Below are positions 1-10,818 of a stretch of 64,000 nucleotides of DNA, in pieces. This DNA is from Rhodosorus marinus (lineage: Eukaryota > Rhodophyta > Stylonematophyceae > Stylonematales > Stylonemataceae). The position numbers and the translations under genes are program-made. Location: the NCBI GenBank assembly GCA_029953675.1, contig JAMWBK010000003.1:806001-870000 (forward strand). Direction: 5' to 3'. Under the pieces are notes generated by a model. That model ran no database searches and was not told the DNA's origin. It saw nothing but the letters and a program-made list of their open reading frames with translations. Each line of letters opens with the position of its first letter. Within the stretch, counting starts at the first letter, position 1.

Positions 1-634
1 AATGAATTTAAACGTTTCTCTTACAAACACGTGTCCAGAGATATTTTTTTTCCGGGGGGTAATGGGGGAACAACGAGCGCGTGGTGCGTTTTTACTATTG
101 TTCACGTGCTGAGTGTCATGAGAGGCATATCTTACGGGGAATACGTAAATATAAGACAGATAGTTTCTTAATTTGTTCGGACAATGTATTACGGTACGCA
201 GGGGGTCAATGTAGAAGCAAAAAAGAGGTTCCTAAGATTGAATAAAAGTTGAAATACAGATATACTTATGGTATATTCATATTTTGCAAAGGGTGGGTAG
301 ACTATTGATCAAATCGCAGATTTCTATATTTTGGATTAATGAGCCTTTGATTTCGAGACAACACCTAGTACGGATCGTAAAAACCATGCCCTACAATCAG
401 CTACCGCCCTTGAAGCCGATTGTCGTTGAGAGCCTGCAGGTCCCTTTCGAGCTGGAGCGGATTAAGAGCGCCCGGCCAGCTTTGAATTCCATCTCTCCCT
501 ACTCCTGAGTCATGGGCTTACGAGGAGGATGTCCAGGAATGCAATATTTCCACACACACACCCGCAGCAAACCTGGAAGGACTTGGAGGTTGACGAATCG
601 GGCTCTCCCAGCTGGTGGGATACCGTTAATGCGA
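1..634. other. Left edge, no convincing gene
   Basis: AT-rich start followed by mixed sequence. A plus-strand stretch starting with ATG at about 388 (MPYNQLPPLKPIVVES...) stays open to about 508 and has coding-like composition, but I recognise no family and see no clear splice partner. It could be an exon of a gene entering from the left. The minus-strand ORF at 499-705 starts inside the last OMA1 exon in a different frame and is treated as a shadow. Confidence 0.3.
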
Positions 635-1734
635 TCATAACGAAAACGCTGACATCCTTGAAAAGCGTCGAAGCGAGGGTGAACATTGAGTCTCGTACTC
701 CCCAAGCGCTTCCGGAAGGAGCCCTTCCAGCGTCGTGATTCGCCTATCGTCGGCGGGATGAGTGCTCAGGTACTCTGGAATCTGTGGGGGAAGCGCAAGA
801 CCAAGTCAGACGTATGAAGCATGCTGTACAGCCCACAGCTGCATGAGTAGAAAGCAACGCCTTGCCTTCATCGGATTTTGTTTCGCGTATTCTCCGAGCT
901 TGGTGAAAATTGCTGGACTTCCACGTGGATCATAGCAAGCTTTCGTCATTAGTCGCAAACCAATATAGTCCGCCTCCATCTCGTTCCTTCTCGAAGATGG
1001 AAGTACTACGAACAGGTTCACCAGAATATCATTGAGTATGTAGGTATCCAGGACGAACGCCATCAGCAATCGAACCGGAATTAATATGAACATTTTGGAA
1101 ACTTGCTCCGCGCTATGTCGTGCCACGGCGTGACCAACTCTGGAGCAAATGGGACAGGCAATGATTTGTTAAGTATGTTTCGCATGCATCAACCTGAATC
1201 TTAGGACTGCGCTAAGCCTACTCATGTGCCAGTACGGCCGCGAGCTCATCATCGGTATCTACAAGGTCCAGCATGCCGGTGAAAACACCGATCTTCCCTC
1301 CAGGCAGGCAAAATGCATTCGGCTAAGGTGAACGCGAAAGAACTATTCAGTATCGAAAGAACAGAAGTTCCAGCTAGTTCTTCTCCGGTTCAACGTACTT
1401 CAGCTCTCTCGAAAACGACAAACTCCCAGTCATAGTCCTCTTGCTCTGAGACGCTGGCAATTCTTCTACCTATTCTCTCCACGCGCCTTGACGGGGGGCT
1501 AGCTTGGCTCAAGATATGCCCCGTAAACTGATTCTTCAGCTGATTGAACTGGGATTCGCCTAACTTGAGTTCATCTTCCCTCCTCATGTCAATCATTCGA
1601 CGTCGATTCTGCGTGCACCGATGAGGGAGGAGCTCGTCTCAGCGTTTCTCCACTGAACAATAGTGCTTTCCGTAGTTGCTAGAGCCCTGCTACGAACCGT
1701 GTAAGGGACATTTTCCAAGTGACCTCGATAGTAG
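635..1734 (-). CDS. OMA1: OMA1-like mitochondrial M48 metallopeptidase (5' end not found)
   Basis: Zinc metalloprotease of the inner mitochondrial membrane (family M48C), which in other eukaryotes cleaves OPA1-type dynamins under stress. I reconstruct five exons on the minus strand: 1734-1698, 1608-1399, 1322-1222, 1139-866 and 781-635. They join in frame to give HLENVPYT, NRRRMIDMRREDELKLGES, NAFCLPGGKIGVFTGML, DELAAVLAHEVGHAVARHSA with the zinc motif HEVGH, then EMEADYIGLRLM (third ligand Glu) and the C-terminal EYLSTHPADDRRI. This is the conserved OMA1 order. The HE of HEVGH ends one exon and VGH begins the next. The last intron (865-782) has a GC donor (AAG|GCAAGG) and AG acceptor. If it is read through, the LSTHP motif is lost. 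The presequence and membrane segment exons upstream of 1734 were not found. Confidence 0.88.
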
Positions 1735-3820
1735 CTGTAACATCCAGCAGCAGTCACACCCTGTTCATCAACGAGAAAATAAAGATGAGCAGACAGTCTA
1801 GCGAGTCAAGGTCTCCAGAAGATGAAGAGCTCACCAGCAGAACTTGGTTTCGAGGTTTCCGAAACGAGTACACGAAATCAACCAATCGCTGAGTGCGGCT
1901 TCGGTGCGTCTTGAAGTGTCGGTAGCCCATCCTTCAATCTCGACCGAGATTAGTTGACCGCGAGAGCGTCGAGTTGTTGCCCTGCGCACCACAAAGCCGC
2001 TGAACTGGTAGCCCCTGTCACGGTCAACGGAGAACGATACTGGTGAAATCTGATCATCTATGATATAAGAGGAAAGCCAAGGACAAAGTCTCGTTAGTAG
2101 GCTACCATCCCCGACTATTGTAAACCCAACGGCACGAGAGTTTCATGTCGAATGGGACATGAAACTCTCGTGCCGCCATGCCACTCAATGCCAGCAACGG
2201 AAAAGGCGATGTTGTTTTCCGCTTTCGAAACGATTGCTGCAGAGGGTTGGGGATGAGACAGCTGGGGTAGGAAACTACAGTAGTTGAAGGTAGTTTAGCT
2301 TCTACTTCTGGACGAACGTAAAAAAGGACAGAGGGTTTGGGGCCTTGTCTGCGAAGGGGTTTGCTTTGACAGAATTGCCCCTAAGGCTGGACTTGCAAGC
2401 GCGAACAAGTACGAAATAGAGAACATCAGTTTGAACAAGTTTTCTGAAGCTCGTGGATAACCGGAATGAACGCGATTGAGATGCATTCCTTGAAAGCTCT
2501 GGCAAGAATATACCAGAATAGGAGATAGCTGGTGGACTTCCTCTGCACCCACATGAAACAAAGAGTTTGTGCCAAATCAATGGCCTTCAACGTGGCACGA
2601 CTAGTAGTAAACACTGCCACTACGATTTTGATGGATTAAGACGTCCTGAAGTGACCCCGGTCTGGAAGTGACAAGGATAGCTTTCGAATATGAGAGCGGG
2701 ACGTCGCGCGTTGCAAGTTGGCAACCTGGTATTCTTGAGACCGGAGAGAGTAGGCAAGGCGGCCAATCTCTGTCCTTTGAACGTGTTCAGGATGGTAGGG
2801 TTCCATGCAGTAGCCTAGGACGGAATGGAATGCTCCTTCAGGCTGCTAGGCATCCAGAATAAGTTCAGAACAAAGCTACTCCTTCCAAATCTATACCACC
2901 TACACCCCTCTCCAATATTGCGACCCATTCCATCCACGTGGTCCACCAGACCGTCGATCAAAAATATCTCCCACACGTCCTAACGGCTACTTCAGCGCGA
3001 AACGAATCTTTCCGCCTCCCCAAAAAATCCATCTCCTCATCCAATACCAACCCAGATCCGCCGCCAACACTCCTGCTCGCGATATTGTTTGCGCTTTCGG
3101 GAACAGATAATCTTATTGGATAATAAAGTATCCAGAAAAGCCTCTCTATCAAAATCTTAATCTTTACAGAGAAATCAAAGTATCCTCTTTTTTGGGGGAA
3201 ACAGAGTTTTATCCATAAACATGATTGAAATCAGTCATTTCTTTTGGGGCTACTTTTTTATGATCAATATGTGTATTCTAGGTGCCCCAGTGCACTAAAA
3301 CTTTTTGGGGAGATATTTATCCTGTCTTGTATTTGCATTGCTTTGTTGATGAGTCGGCTGGGACGGTGGCGACAATCAACAGAGCTTACAGCGGAAGGAA
3401 GAAGCGGGAATCATGATACTGTGAAGCGGTTTCCCAGCGGGAAATGCACAAGGGGATATTTAATTTTCACGGAGAATGGTTGGAATCTCATCGTTTTTTC
3501 CTTTTAATTCGACTTTGTTCTTGTACGTGCAGGGCTATACAATGCAAACAACGCTTAGTTCCTATTCACAAAACAGTCCTCGAAATACAGACGCGTCTCT
3601 CAATTTCGTTGTCGCTTTTATACGCAACCGCGCTTTTCACTCATGGTTTCATACATACATAACTCACGTACAATTATCCCGACGGCTTCCCAGGCAGAAT
3701 ACACAACTATTACCATTCACATTTCACAGTGCTAAGTCCATCCGAACGCCCAAATAACTGACTAGTTCTTCCCACCTGCAAGCCACTGCGAGCTCCGGTT
3801 CTCATGTAGCCAACCTCTCT
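1735..3820. other. Intergenic, with a perfect hairpin; missing OMA1 5' exons probably here
   Basis: No gene recognised. The N-terminal exons of OMA1 should lie in the first few hundred bases, but no frame shows a clear presequence. Short overlapping minus-strand ORFs at 2295-2620 share no family signature. 3120-3760 is AT-rich with short ORFs typical of noncoding sequence. Confidence 0.4.
2131..2174. repeat. Perfect 19-bp inverted repeat with 6-nt loop
   Basis: The arm at 2131-2149 (GGCACGAGAGTTTCATGTC) is the exact reverse complement of 2156-2174, separated by six bases. The RNA or single strand would form a 19-bp hairpin. It lies upstream of the OMA1 exons. No poly-U tail or gene end marks it as a terminator. 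Confidence 0.9.
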
Positions 3821-4309
3821 CTAGGCAACATCTTCCTCAATCTTGCAAAACCCGTTCTTGTACGATTCCAACCTCTCTACAAGTTCAGGAAACCTCTTCG
3901 GGCCACACGAGAAGTCGTCAATCTTCTCTCCCTCGTAATAAAGATGGAAGGTGGGCATGGCCTTAATTCCCAAACTACGGCACAGCTCCCGGTTCGTCGA
4001 AAAGTTCATCTGGTTGAAAGATACTTCAGGATACTGCGGTGTGACGGCTTCCAACAGGCGTCCAGCTTTTTCACATGCCCGGCACCACGGAGCATAAAAC
4101 TTTACAAGCACAACGTCGTCGCTGTCATTTACAATATTCGAGTAGTCCTGTGCGGTCTTCATCTCCATCACATTCCCTGAGCTCTCCCTCCCGACTTTGT
4201 CCGCCGCAGGTGCAGTAGCAACCATGCTTACCGTAGCCCGCCTGCTACACTTGGCCCCACTCCGGGACGCCGCTCCAAGACCAACTCCAGAACCCCCAAC
4301 AAACGCCAT
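3821..4309 (-). CDS. Plastid-targeted atypical thioredoxin (ACHT-like)
   Basis: Single-exon gene, 162 residues from the ATG at 4309; an upstream in-frame start at 4345 would be TTG. Residues 1 to about 40 are rich in Ser, Ala, Arg and Gly and begin MAFVGGSGVG, which fits a red-algal transit peptide with its N-terminal Phe. The thioredoxin fold follows: VLVKFYAPWCRAC with active site WCRAC rather than WCGPC, then the cis-Pro region (KAMPTFHLYYEGEK) and FSCGPKRF. The last piece resembles the F-S-C-T segment of atypical Cys/His-rich plastid thioredoxins. Its role is thiol-disulfide exchange in the stroma; the target is unknown. The sense-strand 5' flank is G-rich, since the plus strand there is C-rich. 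Confidence 0.8.
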   Translation of the reverse strand: MAFVGGSGVGLGAASRSGAKCSRRATVSMVATAPAADKVGRESSGNVMEMKTAQDYSNIVNDSDDVVLVKFYAPWCRACEKAGRLLEAVTPQYPEVSFNQMNFSTNRELCRSLGIKAMPTFHLYYEGEKIDDFSCGPKRFPELVERLESYKNGFCKIEEDVA

Positions 4310-6190
4310 TTCTTTCTCTACACACCAAACTCTACAATCAGCCAAACAATGAATCTAAACGTTCAATTGCTCCTTTCCCTCTCCAAAACTTTCCAACACC
4401 GTTATTCTTATATCGCTACGCAGCTTACCGCCTCCCCCTCCACCTCCAAGCGCGACTGTAAAAATTCACTGCTTGCCTTTATACACCTTGCGCCTTTCGC
4501 TCAACAACTTCCAAAATAAAAGCAAGCCCAGACAGCAATATATTAATCAACACGTGTCCATAAGCTGAAAAAAAGGGTTTCTCATCGGCGCCATGCGATT
4601 AATCAATCAGAACAAACACGGACAAAGTAGATTGGTTGAAGTCCGACTGAATACGTTCCTTTTAATCCAATTATAAGTGAGTTCGTTTTTTCAACGGATT
4701 TTATTCGCTTCAGTATGTGTAATCATATCAAATCAAAATGCAGAAACTCGGTACACATTGAAAAAGAAACGACAAGAAGGGAAAACAAGTTGAGACGTCG
4801 AAAAAGAAAAGAAAAAGAGTACGGTGCGGCTGATTTTTTGTCTTTGTCAGGGCGGGGGTGGGAGACAACTTCATTTTTACCCCCCCCCCTTTGCTGAACG
4901 TTCTGGAAGTTTGCAATGTAAGGGGTTGAATTCATTCCTATGAGGGGTGGAGAAAATTTTATTTAGCAGAGATAGACCCTGGTATACTAAAAAACCGGAG
5001 CTTCACGTAGGTAGTTTCTTCTTCTGGCGGCAGAGGCGAGCTGTGATTTCGTCAACATTCCAAGGGGAACCGGGGGGGGGGGTTGGTGTACAAGTTTTAC
5101 TGCCAATAGGATGAGGAAATGAGGTGCTTCCCGATTCGCCCCAGTTTTTCAAAGGGAAACGACATCTCGTCGAGAATGATTGAAAGATAACAATCGTCCA
5201 ACCATTTTCTAATACTGCGTCCTCATTTACCCAATCAGCATGAATTATGGCAATGGCTATTCCAATTGAGATATGAATGTGAAACGACCCTCACTGGCCG
5301 GCCAAATTGATTTTGTAGCAATTCAAAAAAGAACAAAATGCAGCGCTTGGACGTTCGCCATTTCCGGCCGAGATCGGGTCACTAATCAAGAGAAAGCCCT
5401 GGGCAGAGGCGTTTTTTTTTGTCGCAGTTCTTGGAATTCTTGACTTAGTGGCGCTCAGTCGCACGTTTAGCCACTTAATCGTTGGAGTGCTGCTGTTGCT
5501 TCTACACCCCTTTTCGCAATCTTGTTTCGTTTTTCCTTTTTCTCTCAAAGTTTTTCTCCCTCTGGGCGACTAGATCCCGGTTTGGTTGAGAAAGAGCAGG
5601 GGATTGCCTGCTAGCTCATTCTCATGTTTTGTTTTCTTTTAAGAACGACTTACGCCCCCCGCCAAAGCCCTTCAAAAATCCAAAATCCATCTGAAAGCTT
5701 GCTTCGTCCGATGAAGCCCCCTGAATTGGGGTTTTCACTGGTGGACAAATTCGTCTCAAATTCAAATAGTTCCCAAATAAGGTCAATAACCCAAATCTAT
5801 CTTCCTACCGCCTTACTTCTTCGTACGAACGCGCTTCTAGTCGTCGTTTACTTAAGAGGCTACAAGCTTGTGAGGAGGCTGGCTGGCCAAACCAAGGGAA
5901 TGGGCCTCCTTCCTCCTTGGACCCATCTCGTATCGAGCAGTCGTGGCTACTGAGTTTGGGAAAGTCCCTGAGCACCAACCGTGAGCATTGTACTGTACGC
6001 GGAACGGTGCCCCAAGATACGAGCAGCGCTGGCGTTGCTGGGCATGGAGGACGTTGGCTCAGGGTGGTGCGTGTTGGTCTTTCTGCGTTCGTGAGAGGAT
6101 TCCCGCTGCTTCTTGTACTGAAGTCAGGTTCCTTTCTTGGCCCGGAAACACGAGCTTGCCAACAACACTTAGTTCTCGGAGTCGGAGTCC
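4310..6190. other. Intergenic, no gene supported
   Basis: AT-rich with G and C homopolymer runs (a C run near 4881, a G run near 5075). Short ORFs on both strands (4715-4935, 5291-5548, 5624-5953, 5917-6242) overlap one another and lack recognisable motifs. Confidence 0.4.
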
Positions 6191-6229
6191 ACGGGATTCT
6201 CCCCTTCTGAATTCCGCCTGTTTCTCTGA

Positions 6230-6720
6230 AGGAAGAAGTTGAGGGAGAAATCGACCTCCATCTCTTCCTTGAAAACCTTCGCGAACCCTACCCCGAACTC
6301 CTCATCGGTATTCTCTATCCCGGAGTCAACCCCACCCCCAATTCATGGATTGGCATGGCGGCCTATTTTGAGGCCCTCCATAACTCTACCTCCGCTCTAC
6401 AGTATACTATATACCCCAGATATACTATCTAGCTAGGCTATCCTGCCGGTCCTTCCAACTATGCGAAGGACGCAATATCACCGTCCAACACTGGGAAACC
6501 GACCTCTGCCTCCAGGATCTTTAGGCCACTGGCGATCCGTCAATCATCACCAGCAATCCTGAAGTGCTTTTCCTGGTTTCTTCGCTGCTCGCCCAGCTTG
6601 CATCCGAATATCCAGTTACTCGCTATGTGATCCCTTCTTTTTCAGCTTCCTCTCAAAACATTTTGTATCTAGATCCGATCTCGAAAAACCTCCTAATCGC
6701 AATATTTTTCCTTTGGTTCA
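6230..6720 (+). pseudogene. Degenerate coding sequence of unknown family
   Basis: One plus-strand frame from about 6238 reads EGEIDLHLFLENLREPYPEL and continues with protein-like composition until it hits a stop near 6430. Another frame at 6564-6758 carries NPEVLFLVSSLLAQLASEYP. I cannot assign a family. Its position beside broken retroelements and the interrupted frames suggest a decayed gene or transposon part. It could instead be exons of an unrecognised gene. Confidence 0.25.
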
Positions 6721-6729
6721 ATATCCGCC

Positions 6730-7570
6730 GCGCTTCTTCGAAATTTCCGAGTCGATAATTAGCCATTTTCCGCTCGATCTGCGGACTGCGAAACATATGT
6801 CAGGTCGCGTCCTGGTGCTCAGACAGAGGAGGGATCCAGTTAGCTCCTGAAAGGGGGAAGAGGTCACTTCCATTGATTTTTCCCGAAGATTGGGTTCAAT
6901 GGACATAGGAGTGGGTAAGGGGCGGCACCCCTTCAAACCAAAAGTGTTCACTAACTTCCGGATATAGTCCTCCGGCGACAGGTGAATCTCACGTCTTTCT
7001 CTGTCGTGTGTGATTCTGACTCCCAGACAATCCCTCGCCGCTCCTAGGTGCTTTGTGTCGTAGAACTTCGACAACGTTGTCTTCGCCTCAGCTACTGCAG
7101 GGCGCCCGCCAGATGATTAACATGTCATCGACATAGACTGCGATAAGACAGTCTCCTCTGCGGTATACGCAGCTTTCGGTACACGCGGGCAGTAAACCCT
7201 TCCTTCTCAAGGTCTTGTCGGAGTTTGTTGTGCCACTCACGCCCTGCCTGTTTCAATCCATGCAGGGTTTTCTTGAGCCGGCAGACGTAGTCGGCCTTGC
7301 CGGGCTCCTCCAACCCTTTCGGTTGCTGTATGTAGAGCTCGTCCTGCAGATCGGCGTTCAGGCACGCCGTCTTCACGTCTGCTTGTTCTACTTCCAGATC
7401 CTCCCTTGCAGCTATGGTTAGCAGCATTCGGACACCGGACAAGCCTACCGTGGGAGCAAAGACTTCCTCGTAGTCCACACCTGGACGTTGCGCGAATCCT
7501 CGAGCGACGAGTCGTGGCTTGAAACGCTGTACTGACCCGTTGCTGTTCTTCTTGACTTTCAGGATCAGTC
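6730..7570 (-). mobile_element. Ty1/copia pol remnant (reverse transcriptase to RNase H linker), frameshifted
   Basis: On the minus strand from about 7570 the frame reads RFKPRLVARGFAQRPGVDYE, EVFAPTV, the RT segment with DVKTACLNADLQDELYIQQP, then KKTLHGLKQAGREWHNKL. These are classic copia RT blocks. The catalytic box YVDDMLII lies near 7135 in another frame, so there is a frameshift near 7190, and a TAG follows soon after it. A further block with LGVRI, EDYIRKLVNTFGLKGC, PTPMS and ELTGSLLCLSTRTRPDI runs from 7074 to about 6790. Frameshifts and stops make it non-functional. No LTRs were found. Confidence 0.85.
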
Positions 7571-7576
7571 TGCAGA

Positions 7577-7707
7577 TCGGCGTTCATGTACGCCGTCTTC
7601 ACGTCAGCTTGCTCCACTTCCAGGTCCTCCCTTGTAGCTATGGTTAGCAGCATGCGGACACTGGAAGTGGAGCGACCTGACGTGAAGACGGCGTACCTGA
7701 ATGCCGA
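7577..7707. repeat. Imperfect 47-bp inverted repeat made from copia RT sequence
   Basis: 7577-7623 and the reverse complement of 7661-7707 match at about 42 of 47 bases, with 37 bp between them. Both arms encode the same RT peptide (E/DVKTAY-NAD), the left arm on the minus strand and the right arm on the plus. Two RT fragments have therefore been joined head to head. Confidence 0.8.
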
Positions 7708-7981
7708 CATGCTTGTTGCAGAATTCGCAGTACTCCTCTTTTTCCTCCAATGTCTTCCGGAGTACTCGCCGTTTTTCCTCGTCAGAGAGTGGTACTCCGG
7801 TGATTTCTCGGATTTCCGAGAATTCGGACTCGAGCCAGTTGATGAGGGCTCGCGGTGATTCTGACGTATGAAGCTTCCGTCTATATAACCGGGCCCAGAT
7901 GCTGTCAGCCGCTGAGAAGCCTGAGAAAGCTGAGAAAGCGAGAAAACGGATGCCGTGGGATGGCACAGACGTTTGGGTCAT
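7708..7981 (-). mobile_element. Probable copia gag fragment
   Basis: The minus-strand frame contains LINWLESEFSEIREITGVPL and KRRVLRKTLEEKEEYCEFCN, an acidic helical stretch like the central part of a copia gag. It lies upstream of the RT remnant on the same strand and merges at its end with the duplicated RT piece. No intact zinc knuckle follows. The assignment rests on context and composition. Confidence 0.4.
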
Positions 7982-8134
7982 CCAGGGGCGTGGTATTTCG
8001 CTGCGGTAGGTAGCTGCCGAATGAAGGCTAAGGGGCGGGTGCGATCAGTCAACTACTTCTAACATGGTCTCATCGCTTGGTGCGAATTGGAGAAAGGAGA
8101 GTCCATAGTGTGAGAGAAGGGACGGGAAGGTGAG

Positions 8135-8470
8135 ATGGTTGTAGGGACGAGGGGGAGTGCCTCGGACGCGGACGGCCACCTGAAGGACTTCAAGCTACCC
8201 TCAGTGTTCAGAGGAGAGAAGGAGTCATACCTGTCTTTTAGGCACTGGTGCTTCCAGGTAGAGACTTTTCTCGACTCGAAATCTCTCAGGGAGGTACTAG
8301 ACAATCCTGGAGAGGCCACCGACGCCAAGAGATATCGTCTCTCGGCGGTATTCTCGCGGGTGCTGGAGGGACCAGCACAGGATACAGCGCTATCCTCGTC
8401 CAAGGAGGGAGCCCCACAGAGGTGTGGGCAGCGCTACGCGAGCGATACGACCCCCCCAGACCATGTTAGA
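8135..8470 (+). mobile_element. Copia gag N-terminal fragment, frameshifted
   Basis: The plus-strand frame from about 8180 reads LPSVFRGEKESYLSFRHWCF, QVETFL and the following helix (FRG-x-Y-x-x-W pattern of copia-type gag). A shift near 8390 moves the continuation, TEVWAALRERYDPPRP, into another frame. It is opposite in orientation to the pol fragment, so the two come from different copies or from a rearrangement. Confidence 0.6.
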
Positions 8471-8589
8471 ATTATTGACCTCCGCCGTATTTCTCTAAAC
8501 TTCGGTGCCGTCCCCTACTGCTGCGAACAGTAAGCTGCTGCGAACAGTAAGGGACGCCGTTACTGTTGCTCCTCTTTTAACTGCTGGGT

Positions 8590-8924
8590 TATAGGGGGTG
8601 CCGACTTAGCAACAATCGGATCTCTTCCTGGATTACTCCAGCACATGCGCTTCGTATGGCCCCTTTTTCCACAGTAGTCCCTCATAATGTTGGCATATTT
8701 CGCATTGGGCGTAGCTCCTGGGTTTGGGGTTGGTACGAACGGCCGGATCGGGTACCGCGGCTTATCGCAGGTTGTCGTAGTAGTAAGCTAGATTTCTCAG
8801 TTGAAAACTTCTCGTTAACTCGATGGGGCTGGGTAGCCATCTCAGCGCCTTCAATTTTCAGGGCGAGAGCCTGGGCTCCCTCGAAGGTGGAAATATCCTG
8901 AATATAGACATATTTCCGTGACAA
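8590..8924 (-). mobile_element. Gag fragment with a broken zinc knuckle
   Basis: The minus strand reads STFEGAQALALKIEGAEMAT, a helix typical of Ty3/gypsy-like gag. In another frame it then shows YCGKRGHTKRMCW, a CCHC knuckle whose first Cys is replaced (R-D-Y-C where C-x-x-C is expected). The frameshift and the lost ligand mark it as dead. Confidence 0.5.
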
Positions 8925-9432
8925 GATCTTCTCGCTTCGAGACAGGCTGTCGTGTACAGCTTTTTTTCGTTTTATTGGTTTTTTCGACCTGTGGTTCCAC
9001 GAGCGTGACTCGGACTTGTTAGTGGATCCTTATGCTGAGTTGAGATCTCGGGTTTGTCCTTACCTTCAGTGCTCCATGCCACAAGAAATTTTGCCATGGC
9101 GATGTGGTGCGAGTGAGCGTGGCTGTCGAGATGTACATTACTTTGGTCGGGTTGCGATTAGAAACCCCTGATTTCCCACCGCTTTTTATGACGTAACTTG
9201 CCTTTCAGAAGGTCCTTATTTTTGCACGGGGTTTGGGTTGTGCTCGCCTTTGCTGTGAAGGTGCACGTTGAAACGCAGGGTTCAGTGGAAGACGTGTTGC
9301 CGTCCTAAGAAGACTGAATGCATATTGGCGTTCCTACTTGGTCCCTGCTTGGTTGCCTACCAGGGATTGAGAGATTCACTCTTGGACGCCTAGTTGCCTT
9401 GGTCACAAGTACTCGTGCCTTCGATGACATGC
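8925..9432. other. No gene seen
   Basis: Mixed sequence between the retroelement remnants and the first long direct repeat. Only short ORFs are present. Confidence 0.4.
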
Positions 9433-10818
9433 AGTGGACTGCAATACCTCAAAGACCTCCGTTCATTAGGGACGTTGGCAGTACATTAGCTTTTGCAATT
9501 CCCGAAGTCATGCTGGATGCCGATACGATGCCTTGACTTTTGTTTTGTGAAAAAATATCCGTAAGGTGTTTAATAGTCAGAATTAGAATTCTATTGTCAA
9601 TAGCGATCTCCGAACAAGCGTGAACACTTAAGAAAGCGTGTATAGTACTGAGAAACTCTCGATCAAGATGTACACAGAGCTCGCTCACACTAGTTATACC
9701 ATAATAATTCGTCCAATTCAGCCCAGCAATTGGACTCTCTCGGACGGCCCGCGTGGACCAAGGGAGGGCGGGGGAACTAACACCGATATATTGAAGGCAC
9801 ACTAACCTACACGGTTAACAAACTAATAGTCGGGTCCACTGTGCATGGGTGCCCATAAATTAATATTACTCTACTCAACTGCGGTGGCTAGCGCGGGGTT
9901 CAGCACTCCATCAGCGAAAAAATCCGTCTCGACCTCGACCTCGGAAAAATCCCGAAATTCTAGATCCTCTTCCGAGGAAGCAAGCGAGGACGCGCATACG
10001 AGGTTGGTCCTGTATACGAGTTCCAAGTTTCAGGTCAGCAAACAGTTCTTCACCCAAACAGGATAAGCGAACAAGTACTTCTTACCCGTCAAGAGAATTG
10101 GTGTTTTCCGGTGTATTTTCTGTATCCAGACTCGCTCCGAAAACGGTTCCAGCCCCCATCTCGGCCAGTAGGTTCAGTACACTCGGCGTCTTGCCGATTG
10201 ACTTGAGCGGCTCAACGATCTCGGGTGTGTCCACCATATCACTAAACCTTGAGTTGTCCTCCACAACCGACAGCTCAAGGCTAGGCACGGAAGATGGCTT
10301 GCTGCTAAGCACCGGACTGGCCCCAATATCAGTTATCGCGGGACTGGCGATATCGGTTATCGTGGGACTTCCGAGCTTCGTGGACTCACGCTCAAGGCGT
10401 TTCAGATACTTCTGATGGTGGGTCCTGACTTGTTTCGCGCTGCGAGTGCCGACGTCTTTCGCAATAGGGCCATAATTCTTCTCCCCATGCTTTGCGCTCG
10501 AAATGAGATACCGTCGATGCTCCTCAGCAGTCCAATATCTAGGCTGCTTCTTCTCGGCTCTGCTAGATACCAACAGCAAGAATAGAAAAGGATGAGGATC
10601 CGTTCACAACTGTAATGCCCACGCATTTGCAAGGCCCATGCAAGTTTGAGATTCGACATCCAACCTACCCCTTGCTTATCGTTTCCTTCACTGGCTGCTT
10701 GCCCTGCATTCTGCCTTTCGCATTCTCCGCGCGGAGCTTCACAATCTTCTTCTTAGCTTTCTTAATTTCCTCTTCCAGGAGCGAGATTCGATTCTGCTGT
10801 TCCACCACGATGGTGTCC
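9433..10818. repeat. Long direct repeat, copy A (1,386 bp)
   Basis: Matches 14333-15718 base for base at an offset of exactly 4,900. I noticed three substitutions: G/T near 9493, C/T near 10042 and A/G near 10741. The left boundary is at AGTGGACTGCAATACC, where 9432 and 14332 differ. The right boundary is after GATGGTGTCC, where copy A continues TTGTTTGCG and copy B continues AACATATC. It contains the 3' part of a MYB gene, introns included. Confidence 0.95.
9871..10818 (-). pseudogene. 5'-truncated copy of the SHAQKYF-type MYB gene
   Basis: This copy carries the last exons of the gene at 14771-15851: 10562-10086 with the MYB repeat, 10009-9871 with the acidic tail, and the coiled-coil exon from 10669 up to 10818. 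At 10818 the coding sequence stops matching and is replaced by unrelated sequence that would read ...LLSRANK on this strand. The N-terminal part of the gene is missing. Splice sites are intact. It may be transcribed from a foreign upstream sequence, but the product would lack the native N-terminus. Confidence 0.75.

Noticed and set aside
2131-2174. Hairpin read as a cloning-linker artefact (GGCACGAG resembles a cDNA adaptor)
   Set aside because: Both arms are symmetrical over 19 bp and extend beyond the adaptor-like octamer, and the context is continuous genomic sequence.
9449-9802. 117-codon minus-strand ORF, repeated at 14349-14702
   Set aside because: It lies in the 3' flank of the MYB gene, starts with GTG, has no family features, and is conserved only because the whole repeat is nearly identical.
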